Assembly (NCBI GenBank): GCA_910579575.1
Contig: CAJTUM010000001.1
Coordinates: 11,262 to 75,261 of the forward strand
Source: an uncultured Eubacteriales bacterium
GTDB lineage: Bacteria > Bacillota > Clostridia > Oscillospirales > Butyricicoccaceae
Length of the DNA stretch: 64,000 bases
Reading direction: 5' to 3'
The notes below the pieces were generated by a model that was given only the letters and a program-made list of their open reading frames with translations, made no database searches and was not told the origin of the DNA. Positions 24,369 to 34,100 of the stretch are shown here, piece by piece. The translations under genes were made by a program, and so were the position numbers. Numbering within the stretch: position 1 is the stretch's first letter; each line of letters opens with the position of its first letter.

Positions 24369-25571
24369 TTGGCAAACCGGCAGACATACAGAGCCAAGCC
24401 TCCGCGCCGCTGGGTTTATCGGGCCGCGATGATGGCGGCCCGTCCCACGCTGAAACTCTTTCTGGGCCTGGAAATTGACAACCAGGCCACCCAAGGCATG
24501 AAAGGGCCGGCGGTGGTGGTGGCCAACCACCAGGGGATGCTGGATTTCATCCTGACGGCCGTCGCTTTTCCCCAATGGGAAATCAGCTTTGTGGCCTCCA
24601 TGCAATATTTTGAGCGCCGATGGCTCCGCTGGCTGCTGAACTGGATGGGCGCGATTCCCAAGCGGCAGTTTTACCCGGATCTGGGCGCGGTAAAAAGCAT
24701 CATCGCTCGCATACGTCAAGGCGGCGTGGTGGGCATTTTTCCCGCTGGACAAACCTCCATGTGCGGCGTGCCCGGCCCTGTAGGCGACGGCATCGGCCGC
24801 CTTTGCCGGAAACTGAAGGCCCCGGTGGTCTGCGTCCATCTGGACGGCGCCTTTTTCTCTATGAGCCGCCTGTGCGGCTTCCGGGTCTGCCGGGGGCTGT
24901 GCCGGGTCTCCACCAGCCTGTTGCTGACGCCGGAACAGCTGGCCCAAATGACCGACGAAGAAGCGGCCCAAGCTATCCGCCAGGCCATCGATTATGACGA
25001 ATATGCTTGGGCGGAAAAGACCCGGCCCCATTATAAGGGCAAGCGGGCCGCCGGATATGAAAACCTCTGCTGGCGCTGCCCCAAATGCGGCGCGGAATTC
25101 AGCTTCCGCTCCCGGGGAAGCCGGCTTTTTTGCGAAAACTGCGGCAACGAGGCTTTGGTGGATCCAACCATGCTGCTTCGCCCCGCCCGGCCCGATTGCC
25201 AGGTCTTTTCCACCTTGCGGGATTGGTACGCCTGGCAGCGCCGCCTGCTGGAGCAGGCCGACGGCCCCGATTTCGTGATGAGCGAGCCTGTGGAGCTGCG
25301 GCTGGGCGCCCGCCGGGGGCGGGGCATGATGACCTTGACCCGCCGTGAAATCCGTTACGACGGCTTTTTGGAGGGTCTGCCCTTTTCCGTCTCCGTTGAA
25401 AACCGTCTGCTGCCCGGCCTGCTGGCCAGCAGCAGAGGATACTTTGAAATTTATAACGCCAGCCACGGCGCCATGCGTTTTTACCCGGCGGACGGCCGCC
25501 GAGTGGCCAAGTGGAAGCAATGCCAGGAATATCTTTACCAGACCAGCGAGGACAGGGCGGAGGCGGAATAA
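24369..25571 (+). CDS. PlsC-type acyltransferase with C-terminal zinc-ribbon extension
   Basis: 400 residues from a TTG start preceded by AAGGGAGGGG at 7 nt; an ATG at 24348 would place that site inside the gene. Residues ~1-205 are a PlsC/LPLAT domain: NHQGMLD is the HX4D catalytic motif, PKRQFYPD the next block, and FPAGQTS stands where EGTRS is usual. This domain transfers acyl groups to lysophosphatidate-like lipids at the membrane. The second half has a four-cysteine ribbon (CWRCPKCGAEFSF...LFCENCGNE) and a beta-rich end not found in housekeeping PlsC. Acceptor may therefore differ. Confidence 0.8.
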   Translation: MANRQTYRAKPPRRWVYRAAMMAARPTLKLFLGLEIDNQATQGMKGPAVVVANHQGMLDFILTAVAFPQWEISFVASMQYFERRWLRWLLNWMGAIPKRQFYPDLGAVKSIIARIRQGGVVGIFPAGQTSMCGVPGPVGDGIGRLCRKLKAPVVCVHLDGAFFSMSRLCGFRVCRGLCRVSTSLLLTPEQLAQMTDEEAAQAIRQAIDYDEYAWAEKTRPHYKGKRAAGYENLCWRCPKCGAEFSFRSRGSRLFCENCGNEALVDPTMLLRPARPDCQVFSTLRDWYAWQRRLLEQADGPDFVMSEPVELRLGARRGRGMMTLTRREIRYDGFLEGLPFSVSVENRLLPGLLASSRGYFEIYNASHGAMRFYPADGRRVAKWKQCQEYLYQTSEDRAEAE

Positions 25572-25647
25572 CCTGCGCCAAACAGCCTGGCCCTCGCTTT
25601 TGGATCATACGGCAAGACCCAATTTTATCAAAAGGAGAATGAGCAGT

Positions 25648-27657
25648 ATGAAACCTATCCAAGTGCCCGATTTCGCCAACTACAAGATGCTGTCCAACCT
25701 GGAGTTCGCTCCCGAGGGCGCATACGGCGTGTTTTGCGTCTCCCAGGCGGATGTGGAAAGCAACGGCTACCACAGCAACCTGTGGGCTTTCAATGCGGAG
25801 AAAGGGGAGTTCCGCCAGCTGACCAGCGGAAATGCGGAGCGCTCCTTTGATTTCAACAGCCCCTCTTCTGTGATCTTCCCCGGCCTCCGGGCTGAGAGCG
25901 ATAAGAAAAAGGTGCAGAACGGGGAACAGCTGACTGTTTTTTATGAAATCAGCCTGGAGGGCGGCGAGGCCAAGGAGCTTTTCCGCGTTCCCCTCAGCGG
26001 CGCTTCGGCCAAAAAGATGAACGACGGCCTGTATCTGCTGACCGCCTCCTTCGACAACGCTCGGCCGGATTTTGACGCCCTGGCGGGCAAAGAGCTGGAA
26101 GCCGCCAAAAAGGCTTGGGAAGAAGAAAAGGATTATGAAGTGGTGGACGAGCTGCCGTTCTGGTTCAACGGTCAAGGCTTTATCAACAAAAAGCGCTCCC
26201 GCCTGTATATTTACAACAGCGCCGACGGCAGCCTGAAGCCCCTGACCGAGCCCTTGTTCGACGTGGGCGGCGTCAAATACTGCGCCGGCGGCCACAAGGT
26301 GATTTACACCGGCCACAGCTTCAGCGCCATGCGGAGCCAGAGCAACGCCCTGTATTTGCACGACGTGAAGAGCGGCGAAACGACCTGCCTGGTGGAAGAC
26401 GGTTCGTTCAGCATCCACGGCTTCTGCCTGGACCATGAAAACAGCCGCATTGTCTTCGCCGCCAGCCAAGTGGAGGACGGCGCGCCTCTGCCCGGAAACG
26501 GCCTGTACGCCGTGGGCGTCAAGGATAAAAAGCTGGAAACGCTGGTGGCAAACGTCCCCGAGGACCTGGGCTGCACCACCGGCTGCGATTGCCGCTACGG
26601 CGGCGGCTGCACCATGAAGGCCGAGGGCGGCAAGCTCTATCTGGTCACTTCCTATGACAACACCAGCGGCCTGTGCCAGCTGGAGGACGGCAAGCTGCGC
26701 CACATCACCCCCGCGGAGCTGGGAGTGGATTTCTTTGGAATCTGCGGCGGCAAACTTTATACCGTGGGCCTAAAAAACACGCAGCTCCACGAGGTTTACC
26801 AGGTGGACGCCGCTACCGGCAAGGAGATTCAGCTGAGCAATTTCAACGGCGATTTCTTCCAGGATAAGTATGTGGCCCAGCCGCAGCCTTTGTCTTTCAC
26901 CAATAAGGACGGCGTGCGCATCGACGGCTTTGTGCTGCTGCCCATGGACTACGACGAACACAAGAAATACCCCGGCATTTTGGAAATCCACGGCGGCCCC
27001 CGCACCAACTACTGCGCCGGCTTTATGCATGAAATGCAGGTCATGGCCGGCGCCGGCAGCTTCGTCTTCTTCTGCAATCCTCGGGGCTCTTCCGCCCGGG
27101 GCGACGAGTTTGCCGATATCCGGGGCAAATACGGCACCATTGATTACGACGACCTGATGGCTTTCACAGACGAAGTGCTGAAAAAATATCCCCAAATCGA
27201 CGACAAGCGTCTGGGCGTCACCGGCGGCTCCTACGGCGGCTTTATGACCAACTGGATCATCGGCCATACAACCCGATTCGCCGCGGCGGCCAGCCAGCGC
27301 TCCATCTCGAACTGGGTCAGCTTCTATGGCGTCTGCGATATCGGCCCCTGGTTCGGCAAGCGGGAAATGGGCGGCGCCACCCCCTGGACCGACCTGGACG
27401 GAATGTGGAGAGCTTCTCCTCTGCAATATGCTATGAACGCCGAGACCCCCACTCTGTTCATCCATTCGGACGAAGATTACCGCTGCTGGCTGCCCGAAGG
27501 CATCCAAATGTACTCTGCTTTGCAGCTGAAAGGCGTGCCCACCCGGATGTGTATTTTCCACGGCGAAAACCACGAGCTTTCTCGCTCCGGCAAGCCCAAG
27601 CACCGGATTCGCCGCATGAACGAAATCAACGATTGGTTGTTCCACTACATCAAATAG
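25648..27657 (+). CDS. S9 family (prolyl oligopeptidase-type) peptidase
   Basis: 669 residues. The first ~400 form a beta-propeller (repeated blade motifs, SFSIHGFCLDHENSRIVFAAS). The C-terminal alpha/beta-hydrolase domain has VTGGSYGGFMTNW (nucleophile Ser528), HSDEDYRC (Asp ~610) and HGENHELSRSGKPKHR (His642), the S9C acylaminoacyl-peptidase pattern. It should cleave short peptides in the cytoplasm; no signal peptide. Start 25648 lies correctly after AAAGGAG; the ATG at 25639 is too close. Monocistronic, followed by repeats and a terminator. Confidence 0.93.
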   Translation: MKPIQVPDFANYKMLSNLEFAPEGAYGVFCVSQADVESNGYHSNLWAFNAEKGEFRQLTSGNAERSFDFNSPSSVIFPGLRAESDKKKVQNGEQLTVFYEISLEGGEAKELFRVPLSGASAKKMNDGLYLLTASFDNARPDFDALAGKELEAAKKAWEEEKDYEVVDELPFWFNGQGFINKKRSRLYIYNSADGSLKPLTEPLFDVGGVKYCAGGHKVIYTGHSFSAMRSQSNALYLHDVKSGETTCLVEDGSFSIHGFCLDHENSRIVFAASQVEDGAPLPGNGLYAVGVKDKKLETLVANVPEDLGCTTGCDCRYGGGCTMKAEGGKLYLVTSYDNTSGLCQLEDGKLRHITPAELGVDFFGICGGKLYTVGLKNTQLHEVYQVDAATGKEIQLSNFNGDFFQDKYVAQPQPLSFTNKDGVRIDGFVLLPMDYDEHKKYPGILEIHGGPRTNYCAGFMHEMQVMAGAGSFVFFCNPRGSSARGDEFADIRGKYGTIDYDDLMAFTDEVLKKYPQIDDKRLGVTGGSYGGFMTNWIIGHTTRFAAAASQRSISNWVSFYGVCDIGPWFGKREMGGATPWTDLDGMWRASPLQYAMNAETPTLFIHSDEDYRCWLPEGIQMYSALQLKGVPTRMCIFHGENHELSRSGKPKHRIRRMNEINDWLFHYIK

Positions 27658-27674
27658 TCGGCGTCCGCATGGGC

Positions 27675-27788
27675 GGACAGCCATACTGCGAGGCTGAGCG
27701 TTCGACCAGCCTTGGGCAATGGCGCGTCGGCCAGCGCCGACAGGCGTACTGCGAGGCTGATTGCTCGATCAGCCTTGGGCAATGGCGC
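27675..27788. repeat. Two direct repeats with conserved hairpins after the S9 peptidase gene
   Basis: Two ~51-bp units at 63-bp spacing (27675 and 27738) share TACTGCGAGGCTGA and CAGCCTTGGGCAATGGCGC. Each has an AGGCTG/CAGCCT stem; the second extends it to 8 bp (AGGCTGAT/ATCAGCCT). The 5' part (GACAGCCATACT) resembles the GTATGGCTGTC block at 53.2 kb. Confidence 0.7.
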
Positions 27789-27840
27789 CAGCGGCATTTG
27801 GCGCAAAAGGCCTGGCAGCGGACTTAAAAGCCGGATATAG

Positions 27841-27872
27841 AAAAAAGTCCCTCGAAAGAGGGACTTTTTTTC
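27841..27872 (+). terminator. Bidirectional intrinsic terminator
   Basis: AAAAAAGTCCCTC, loop GAAA, GAGGGACTTTTTTT. A-run and T-run flank the stem, so it can end transcription from both the peptidase side and, weakly, the opposite side. Confidence 0.85.
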
Positions 27873-27897
27873 TACCGCTACAACTCCGTCCGTCAAA

Positions 27898-28075
27898 AGC
27901 CTCCCTTGCCAAAAGGAGGGGGACCGGCGAACGCCGGCAGAGGGATTCCGTCCCCCAACTCCGCCTGGGGCGCGGGAACCCCGCAACGGAGCCGCGGCGG
28001 AGGAATGAATCCCCCCTTCGCCGGCGATGCCGGCTCTTCCCCCTTTGGCAAGGGGGGCTTGCCTATGCCGCGGCC
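27898..28075 (+). repeat. Dispersed palindromic repeat, copy 2, with further GC-rich palindromes
   Basis: 27898-27952 begins AGCCTCCCTTGCCAAAAGGA and ends with AGAGGGATTCC, nearly matching the reverse complement of 16643-16694. Beyond it are more palindromic pieces (CGCCGGCGATGCCGGC; CCCCCTTTGGCAAGGGGG) and TGCCGCGGCC, like the core of the 58-bp repeat. No gene seen. Confidence 0.7.
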
Positions 28076-28090
28076 CTGTCTTTTGCCAGC

Positions 28091-29836
28091 TTAGATCCCC
28101 AAAAATTCCTTTGCGTCGGGCAGATCTACAATGGTTTGGCCATAATGGGCTTTTTGAATCACGCCGTCTTTGCCCACCAAAAAGGCGGCGGGCAACTGGC
28201 GGGAGCGGCCTTCCGCAGGGCCTTTTCTGCCCAGCAGCTTGCTGGGGCCGCCCAAGGCTTTGATAATCTCCAAGCTGCCGCCCGCCATGGCGACGGAGCC
28301 GTCGGCTTCAAAAACGTTGTATCGGTCGTAGAGTTTGGCTTCCGGGTCGCAGACCAAGTCAAAGGGATAGGGGTTGTCCTTTGTCCCCTCGACCACGCTT
28401 TGGCGGGTGGATTGCAGCACGACCTTCAGATCGTAGCCGGCCTTTTCAATCGCCGGCCACTGGGCCCGCAGCTGGGAAAGCAGCGTCTGGCACAGGCCGC
28501 AGGTATAATAGCGGGAGAAAATCACCAGCGTGGGCTTTTCCATCTGGGCGATCAGATCCAGCCCTTCGCCCCGCGGCGCGTCGTAGACAAAGCCCTCCAG
28601 CTTTTGGCCGGCGGCCAGGGTTTTGTGATAGGGCTTGCCCTCTGCGGCCCATTGGGCCTGCTTTTTGTCCATAGCTTCCTTGAACCGGGCCATAGAGCGC
28701 TCCAGGGTCAGCCGGGAGCAGGCCAAGTTGATACGCTCAAAGCCCCGGCCGCTCTGGCCGAAGATATACCCTTCGTCCAGATAAAGGCCGGCGTCTTCCT
28801 TCATCAGCTTTTCAAGCTCCACATGGGTCATGCCCAAGGCCCGCATATCCAGCCAGAGCAGGTAAGTGCCCTCCAGGGGGAACACGCGAACCTGGGGGAA
28901 ATGCTCTTTCATAAACTGGGTCACATATTCTGCGTTGCCCTGAATGACGGGCAGCAGCTCCTCCAGCCAGTCCTCGCACTGGTCGTAAGCCGCCTGGCAG
29001 GCCCGGTAGGCAAAAATATTCAGGCCCATAATCATGTTCGTCAGGTTAAAGCTTTTGGCCTTGGCCCGGATCTCAGGGTCCGCAATGAAGATATTGGAGC
29101 ATTGGACGCCGGCCAGATTGAAGGTCTTGCTGGGGGCGGTGCAGACGGCGCTGATCTGCCGGGCCTGCTCGGAAACCGTGGCCAACACGGTGTGCTTATA
29201 GCCGGGCATAATCAGGTCGTTATGAATCTCGTCGTCGATGATAAAGACATTGTGGCGAGCGCAGATTTCCACCACCTTTTCCAGCTCTTCCCGGCTCCAA
29301 ACCTGGCCCACCGGGTTATGGGGGTTGCAGAAGAGCAGAACCTTGGCGTCTGGGCGGGCAGCCAGCTGCTCCAGCTGCTCATACTGGATGCGGTACCGGC
29401 CGTTTTCCCCCTCTTCCAGCGCCAAGGGGTTATAGAGCAGATTCCGCCCGCGAGCGGCCACCGCCATATCAAAGGGATAATAAACCGGGGGCATGACGAT
29501 GACGCTGTCCCCCGGCTGGCTGGCCGCTTCCACCAGCATTCCCAAGGCATAGACCACGCCGGGGGTTGTGACAATCTCCTCCGGGCAAACGCGATAATCG
29601 TGCCGCCGGGCCATCCAGCCGCACACCGCGTCGTAATAGTTCTGGGTGGGCCTGGTATACCCCAAGATGGTGGTATCGACCAGGTCTTTCAGCTGCTCTA
29701 CAATAGCGGGAGCAATGGGAAACTCCATGTCCGCCGTAGACAAAGGCACTCGCTCCACGCTGGCTCCGGGCGCCCCCGCCCACTTGCTGGAGCCGCACTG
29801 GCTGCGGTCTGGAACGGACGTAAAATCGTACTTCAT
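28091..29836 (-). CDS. PatB/MalY-type PLP-dependent C-S lyase fused to a peroxiredoxin-like domain
   Basis: 581 residues. Residues 1-395 are a fold-type I PLP enzyme of the MalY/PatB (cystathionine beta-lyase-like) group: LSTADMEFPIAP at the N-terminus, NPHNPVG at 171-177, DDEIHNDL at 201-208, and the PLP lysine in APSKTFNLAG (K237). Residues ~410-581 are a separate AhpC/TSA-like thioredoxin-fold domain: LVIFSRYYTCGLCQTLL (C446/C449) and AFLVGKDGVIQKAHYGQ. The lyase would release H2S or thiols from cysteine/cystathionine; the C-terminal CxxC could reduce or sense thiols. Start 29836 follows AAAGGAGGG. The coding frame is continuous, with no stop between the domains. Confidence 0.85.
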   Translation of the reverse strand: MKYDFTSVPDRSQCGSSKWAGAPGASVERVPLSTADMEFPIAPAIVEQLKDLVDTTILGYTRPTQNYYDAVCGWMARRHDYRVCPEEIVTTPGVVYALGMLVEAASQPGDSVIVMPPVYYPFDMAVAARGRNLLYNPLALEEGENGRYRIQYEQLEQLAARPDAKVLLFCNPHNPVGQVWSREELEKVVEICARHNVFIIDDEIHNDLIMPGYKHTVLATVSEQARQISAVCTAPSKTFNLAGVQCSNIFIADPEIRAKAKSFNLTNMIMGLNIFAYRACQAAYDQCEDWLEELLPVIQGNAEYVTQFMKEHFPQVRVFPLEGTYLLWLDMRALGMTHVELEKLMKEDAGLYLDEGYIFGQSGRGFERINLACSRLTLERSMARFKEAMDKKQAQWAAEGKPYHKTLAAGQKLEGFVYDAPRGEGLDLIAQMEKPTLVIFSRYYTCGLCQTLLSQLRAQWPAIEKAGYDLKVVLQSTRQSVVEGTKDNPYPFDLVCDPEAKLYDRYNVFEADGSVAMAGGSLEIIKALGGPSKLLGRKGPAEGRSRQLPAAFLVGKDGVIQKAHYGQTIVDLPDAKEFLGI

Positions 29837-29978
29837 AACAATCAGCCCTCCTTTGAGATGTTTTGACGATGCTGATTCTATTGTACTACCTGCCGAAGAA
29901 CTGTTCAAGCGCCAAGCAGCCAATCGGCGGAGAAAATCTCTCGTTTTGGTTTCGAGTCTCTTGGGTTTCAACTTGTGC

Positions 29979-30007
29979 TTGACAGGAAATTTTTATTCGG
30001 TTATCTT
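29979..30007 (+). promoter_or_regulatory. Promoter of the C45-type hydrolase gene
   Basis: TTGACA (29979-29984), 17-bp spacer, TATCTT (30002-30007). Confidence 0.7.
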
Positions 30008-30061
30008 GGGTATAAAGGCCGCCGGCTGTCCTTTGAACATTGCAAAAAGGAGCAAATTTCA

Positions 30062-31072
30062 ATGAACCATGCTTTATTCCATGGGAGCCACAGGGAAATT
30101 GGCGCCTATTTCGGCGCCGTCCTGGCGGAACAGGGCTTTTTTCTGCTGGAAAACGTGCCGTTTCCCATCACGTCGGCCCGGCGGCAGTTTGCTCGGGCCT
30201 GCCTGCCCCTGTATCAAGCCCATTTCCCGGAGATTTTGGCGGAAATCCAGGGCGCGGCCCAAAGCCAGCGCTGCGCCGCCGCCGACCTCCAGGCGGTTTT
30301 GTTCAGTATGTACGCTCTGCCGCCCAGCTGCGCCTGTTCCTGCTTTGCCGTTTTGAACCAAGGCCAGGCTCTGATGGGCCGCAACAGCGATTTCTTGGCG
30401 GCGCTGGAAAGCCAGGCGCTGAACGCCCTCTACCGCTTTTCCGGCGACTCCTTCGATTTTATGGGCAACACCACCTCTTTTCTCCAGATGGAGGACGGCG
30501 TCAACCAATGGGGTCTGGCCGCCGGGCTGACCTCTGTGGCGCCGGTCGACGTCCGCCCCGGCTTAAACGGCGGGATGCTGGTTCGCTTCGTGCTGGAAAA
30601 ATGTCGGGATACCAGGCAAGCCCTATCCGCCCTTCGGCAGTTGCCCATAGCCTCCGCCCAAACCATTCTGCTGGCGGATCGCCAAGGACAAATTGCGCTG
30701 GTCGAATGCAGCGCGCAGGGAATGGAAACCATTCTCCCCACGGCCTCGCGGCCCTATCTTTGGGCTACTAACGCCTTTCATTCCGCTAAAATGGCGTCTT
30801 TTCAAGGCCCTCAGGAGGAACTTTGGCAATCGGAACGGCGCTTCCAGACCCTGGAGCGGGCGCTGGCTGGACGAACGACGGAACCGGACCTCCGTTTTGC
30901 TCAAAACCTGCTGGCCGGGAAATATGGATTTTTATGCCAATATGACCCGGCGTCCGGCTGCGACACCCTTTGGTCCGCCCTTTATGATTTGGGCGGCAAA
31001 ACCCTCTGGCGGGCGGAAGGCAACCCCAGCCGCCGCCGGTTTGAACAAGACGCCCGATTCTCAATTGCTTAA
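30062..31072 (+). CDS. C45-like N-terminal nucleophile hydrolase (acyl-CoA:6-APA acyltransferase family)
   Basis: 336 residues. The layout fits the C45/linear amide C-N hydrolase group: HGSHREIGAYFGAVLAEQ near the start, a helical region, then CACSCFAVLNQGQALMGRNSDF, where a cysteine is normally the self-cleaving nucleophile before a G-x-N-x-D motif. TSFLQMEDGVNQWGLAAGL then matches the family's asparagine/glycine stretch. Known members cleave or form amides of amino acids or bile salts; the substrate cannot be told here. AAAAAGGAGC precedes the ATG. Monocistronic, with its own terminator. Confidence 0.8.
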   Translation: MNHALFHGSHREIGAYFGAVLAEQGFFLLENVPFPITSARRQFARACLPLYQAHFPEILAEIQGAAQSQRCAAADLQAVLFSMYALPPSCACSCFAVLNQGQALMGRNSDFLAALESQALNALYRFSGDSFDFMGNTTSFLQMEDGVNQWGLAAGLTSVAPVDVRPGLNGGMLVRFVLEKCRDTRQALSALRQLPIASAQTILLADRQGQIALVECSAQGMETILPTASRPYLWATNAFHSAKMASFQGPQEELWQSERRFQTLERALAGRTTEPDLRFAQNLLAGKYGFLCQYDPASGCDTLWSALYDLGGKTLWRAEGNPSRRRFEQDARFSIA

Positions 31073-31088
31073 TCGGCGCAGCCGATGG

Positions 31089-31122
31089 AAAAGGCGGAAA
31101 GCAAATTGCTTTCCGCCTTTTT
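31089..31122 (+). terminator. Intrinsic terminator
   Basis: AAGGCGGAAAGCAA pairs with TTGCTTTCCGCCTT, then TTTG; the A-rich 5' flank could also serve the opposite strand after the ABC permease gene. Confidence 0.85.
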
Positions 31123-31148
31123 GCAAAGCAGGCAAGAACCCCCGCGGC

Positions 31149-34100
31149 CTATTCCACCGATTTCAGGCTTTGCACCATATCGATTTTTTTCAAGCGGAAG
31201 CGCATGGCGAAATTGACCACGCCGGTGAACAAAACGGTGAGCAGAGCGGAAAAGAGGAAGGTCTCTTTGTTGATCGCCGGATTGAACATGACGGCGTCCA
31301 CCTCGGCGGTCTGGATGATAAAATCCAAAAAGGGCACGCCCAGCAGCAGACCCGCCGCCATGCCCATTAAGGCGGAAAGATTGCTTTCCCGGTCGATATA
31401 GGAGGACACCTCTTTGTCATAAAACCCCAAAACCTTGATGGTGGCGATTTCCCGCGCCCGTTCCTCTACGTTGATGGAGGCCAGATTATAGAGCACGACA
31501 AAGGCCAGAGCGCCGGCGCAGACAATCAGCACCAGCACAATATAATTCAGACTGCCCACAATATCGCGGAATTGACGGCCCGAAGCGTCGCTGGAGGTCA
31601 CGGCCAGCACGTTGTTGTTTTTCAGCAGGCTGGCGGCCAGCTCGTCCTGATCGGCGCCCTCCGCCAGGTTGACCAAAAACGCGTTGCTTTTGGCCTCTTC
31701 GCCCCAAAGCTCCCGGTATTGGGCAGGGGAGAGATACACGAAATTCATGGTGTAGTTTTCCACGATCCCCACAATCTCCACCGAATAGACATGGCTGTCG
31801 TCCGGATGAATGGAAACCACGTCGCCGGGGGAGACGTCCAGCAGACGGGCCATTTTTTCCGTCAATAAAGCGCCTCGCTCCGGCAGAGCCACGGCGTCCC
31901 CCTGCTGACGGCGGCGCAGGTTGACGTATTGATCCAGTTCCTCCGGCGCTTCCGGCACAAAGAGATAAACACTTTTTTTCGCCTTGCCGCCGGCGATTTC
32001 CACCGAGCTCTGGCGCACAGCCATGGCCCGCTCCGCCAAGGGATTCTGAGCCAGCTGGTCCGCAATCTCCTGTTTTTCGTCGGCAGTGACCGCGTCGTCA
32101 AAGGCTGCTACGGCGTCATAGAGGAAAATCTGCTCGTATTGCAGGTCCACAATGGAGGAGATGGCGTGCTGCATTCCAAAGCCGGCCACCATCAAAGCCG
32201 TGCAGCCGGCCACGCCCACCACCGTCATCACAATGCGTTTTTTATACCGGAACAGGTTTCGGACCGCCACCTTCTGCAAAAAGCTCAGCCTGCGCCAGAC
32301 AAACTTTACCCGCTCCAGCAGCACCCGCTTGCCCGAAGGCGGCGCCTTGGGCCGCATCAGCTGGGCCGGCGCCTCCTGCATGGCCCGATAACAGGCGGCA
32401 AAGGCAGAAAGGCCGGTACAGGCCATGGCGGCCAGCAGGCACCAAAAGGCGTAATCCCAGCGAAAGGGAGTCTGGCAATCGGGCAGGATGTACATAATGC
32501 GGTAGGCGTTGAAAATCACAGTGGGAAACAGCTTGAAGCCCACGGCCAGGCCCGCCGCGCCGCCCAGCAGGCTGGCGGAAAGCGCGTACGCCAAATATTT
32601 GGCGGCCACGGCGCCTTTGCCATATCCCAGAGCCTTCAACACGCCGATCTGCGTGCGGTTTTCCTCCACCATGCGGGTCATGGTAGTCAGGCAGACCAGG
32701 GCCGCCACCAGGATAAAGAACACCGGAAACACCTTGGCGATGCGGTCCACCCGCTCGGCGTCTTGGCTGAACTCGGCGTAGCCTGGGTTGCTGGTTCGGT
32801 CCCACAGATACCACTCTGGGGAGCCCAAGTCGTTAAGCTGATGCCGGGCCTCCAGCAAATCCGCCCGGCCCTGTTCCAGCTCTTTTCGAGCCTTTTCCAG
32901 CTGGGCTTGGCCCTCCGCTTCGTTTTCCTCCAGCTCGGCCAAGCCCCGCTCATAGTCCACCCTGGCTTGCGAAATTTGAGCCCGGCCCTGCCGAAGCTGG
33001 GTCCAGCCGCTTTCCAGCTGCGCGCCTTGGGCGGAAAGCTGAGCCTGAGCCTCTGCCAGCTGCGCTTGACCTGCCTCCAGCTGGGCCCGGGAATCAGCCA
33101 GCTGCTGGCGCTGCGGCGCCGCCTGACCCTCGATCTGCCCAAAAGCCTGCTCTGCCTGAAGGGCCAGCGTCTGTTTTTCCGGCCCCGCCGGGTTAGCGTA
33201 AAGATACGCCCGCAGGGCCTGAGTCAAGCCGGCGCTTTGGCCGCTTTCATCCTGTCTGGCCAGCGCCTCCAGCCCGGCCAACAGGGCCTCGGTTTCCTCC
33301 GGCGCAGGCTGATCCTGCGGCAAAGCGATCTGGCTGTAAGCGGCAAGCAGCCCTCGGCCCCCTTGAAGAGCGGCGTCCATGGCCTGAAGCTGCGCTTCGC
33401 CCTGCTCCAGCTGGGCTTGGGCCGCCGTCAGCCGGGCTTCCTCCTCTGCCAGCCGCGCCGCTCCCTGGTCATATTGCGCTTGCCCCTGGGCCAGCTGGGT
33501 TTCCGTCTGATTCAGGCGGCTGACGCCGTCGTCGATTTCCTGGCGGGCGTCGTCCAGCTTCTGCCGGCTCTCGGCGATTTGCCGGTCGAAGTCCGCCTTG
33601 TTCTTGTCGTATTCCCCCTGGCCCTGGTCCAGCTCCGCCTGGGCGTCGTCCACGGCGGTTTTGGCTTCGTTGTAGATTTCGTCGTACCGAGTTTGTTCCC
33701 GATGAGCGGCCAGCTGCTCCAGCTCGTCTCTTTTGGCCTCCATCCGATCCTGGTATTCGTCCTCATAAAAAGGCAGTCCCCGAACGTCTTTGTAGGTCAA
33801 AAACACGTCGGTATAAACCTCATAAGCAAAGGACTGCTCCGGCAAATAAAGAAACGTGCTGACAGAGCCGTTGCCCAAGCTGCTGGACCCTCGTTCAAAA
33901 TTGATATACAAAGGGGATTGGACCACCCCCACCACCGTGAATTCCTGGATTTTTAGGGCTTCGCCGATATCTCCGTCCTCCAAAAACAGGCTGATTGTAT
34001 CGCCTATGGCGAACCGGCCTCCTGTGCGCATCCCTTTTTCCACCAAGCATTCGTCTGCGGCTTGGGGCCAGCGTCCCTTCTGAAGCACGGGGAGATTCAG

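Noticed and set aside
31929..33956. 675-codon plus-strand frame over the ABC permease
   Set aside because: Mirror of the coiled-coil repeats; hydrophobic-looking but without start signal or homology.
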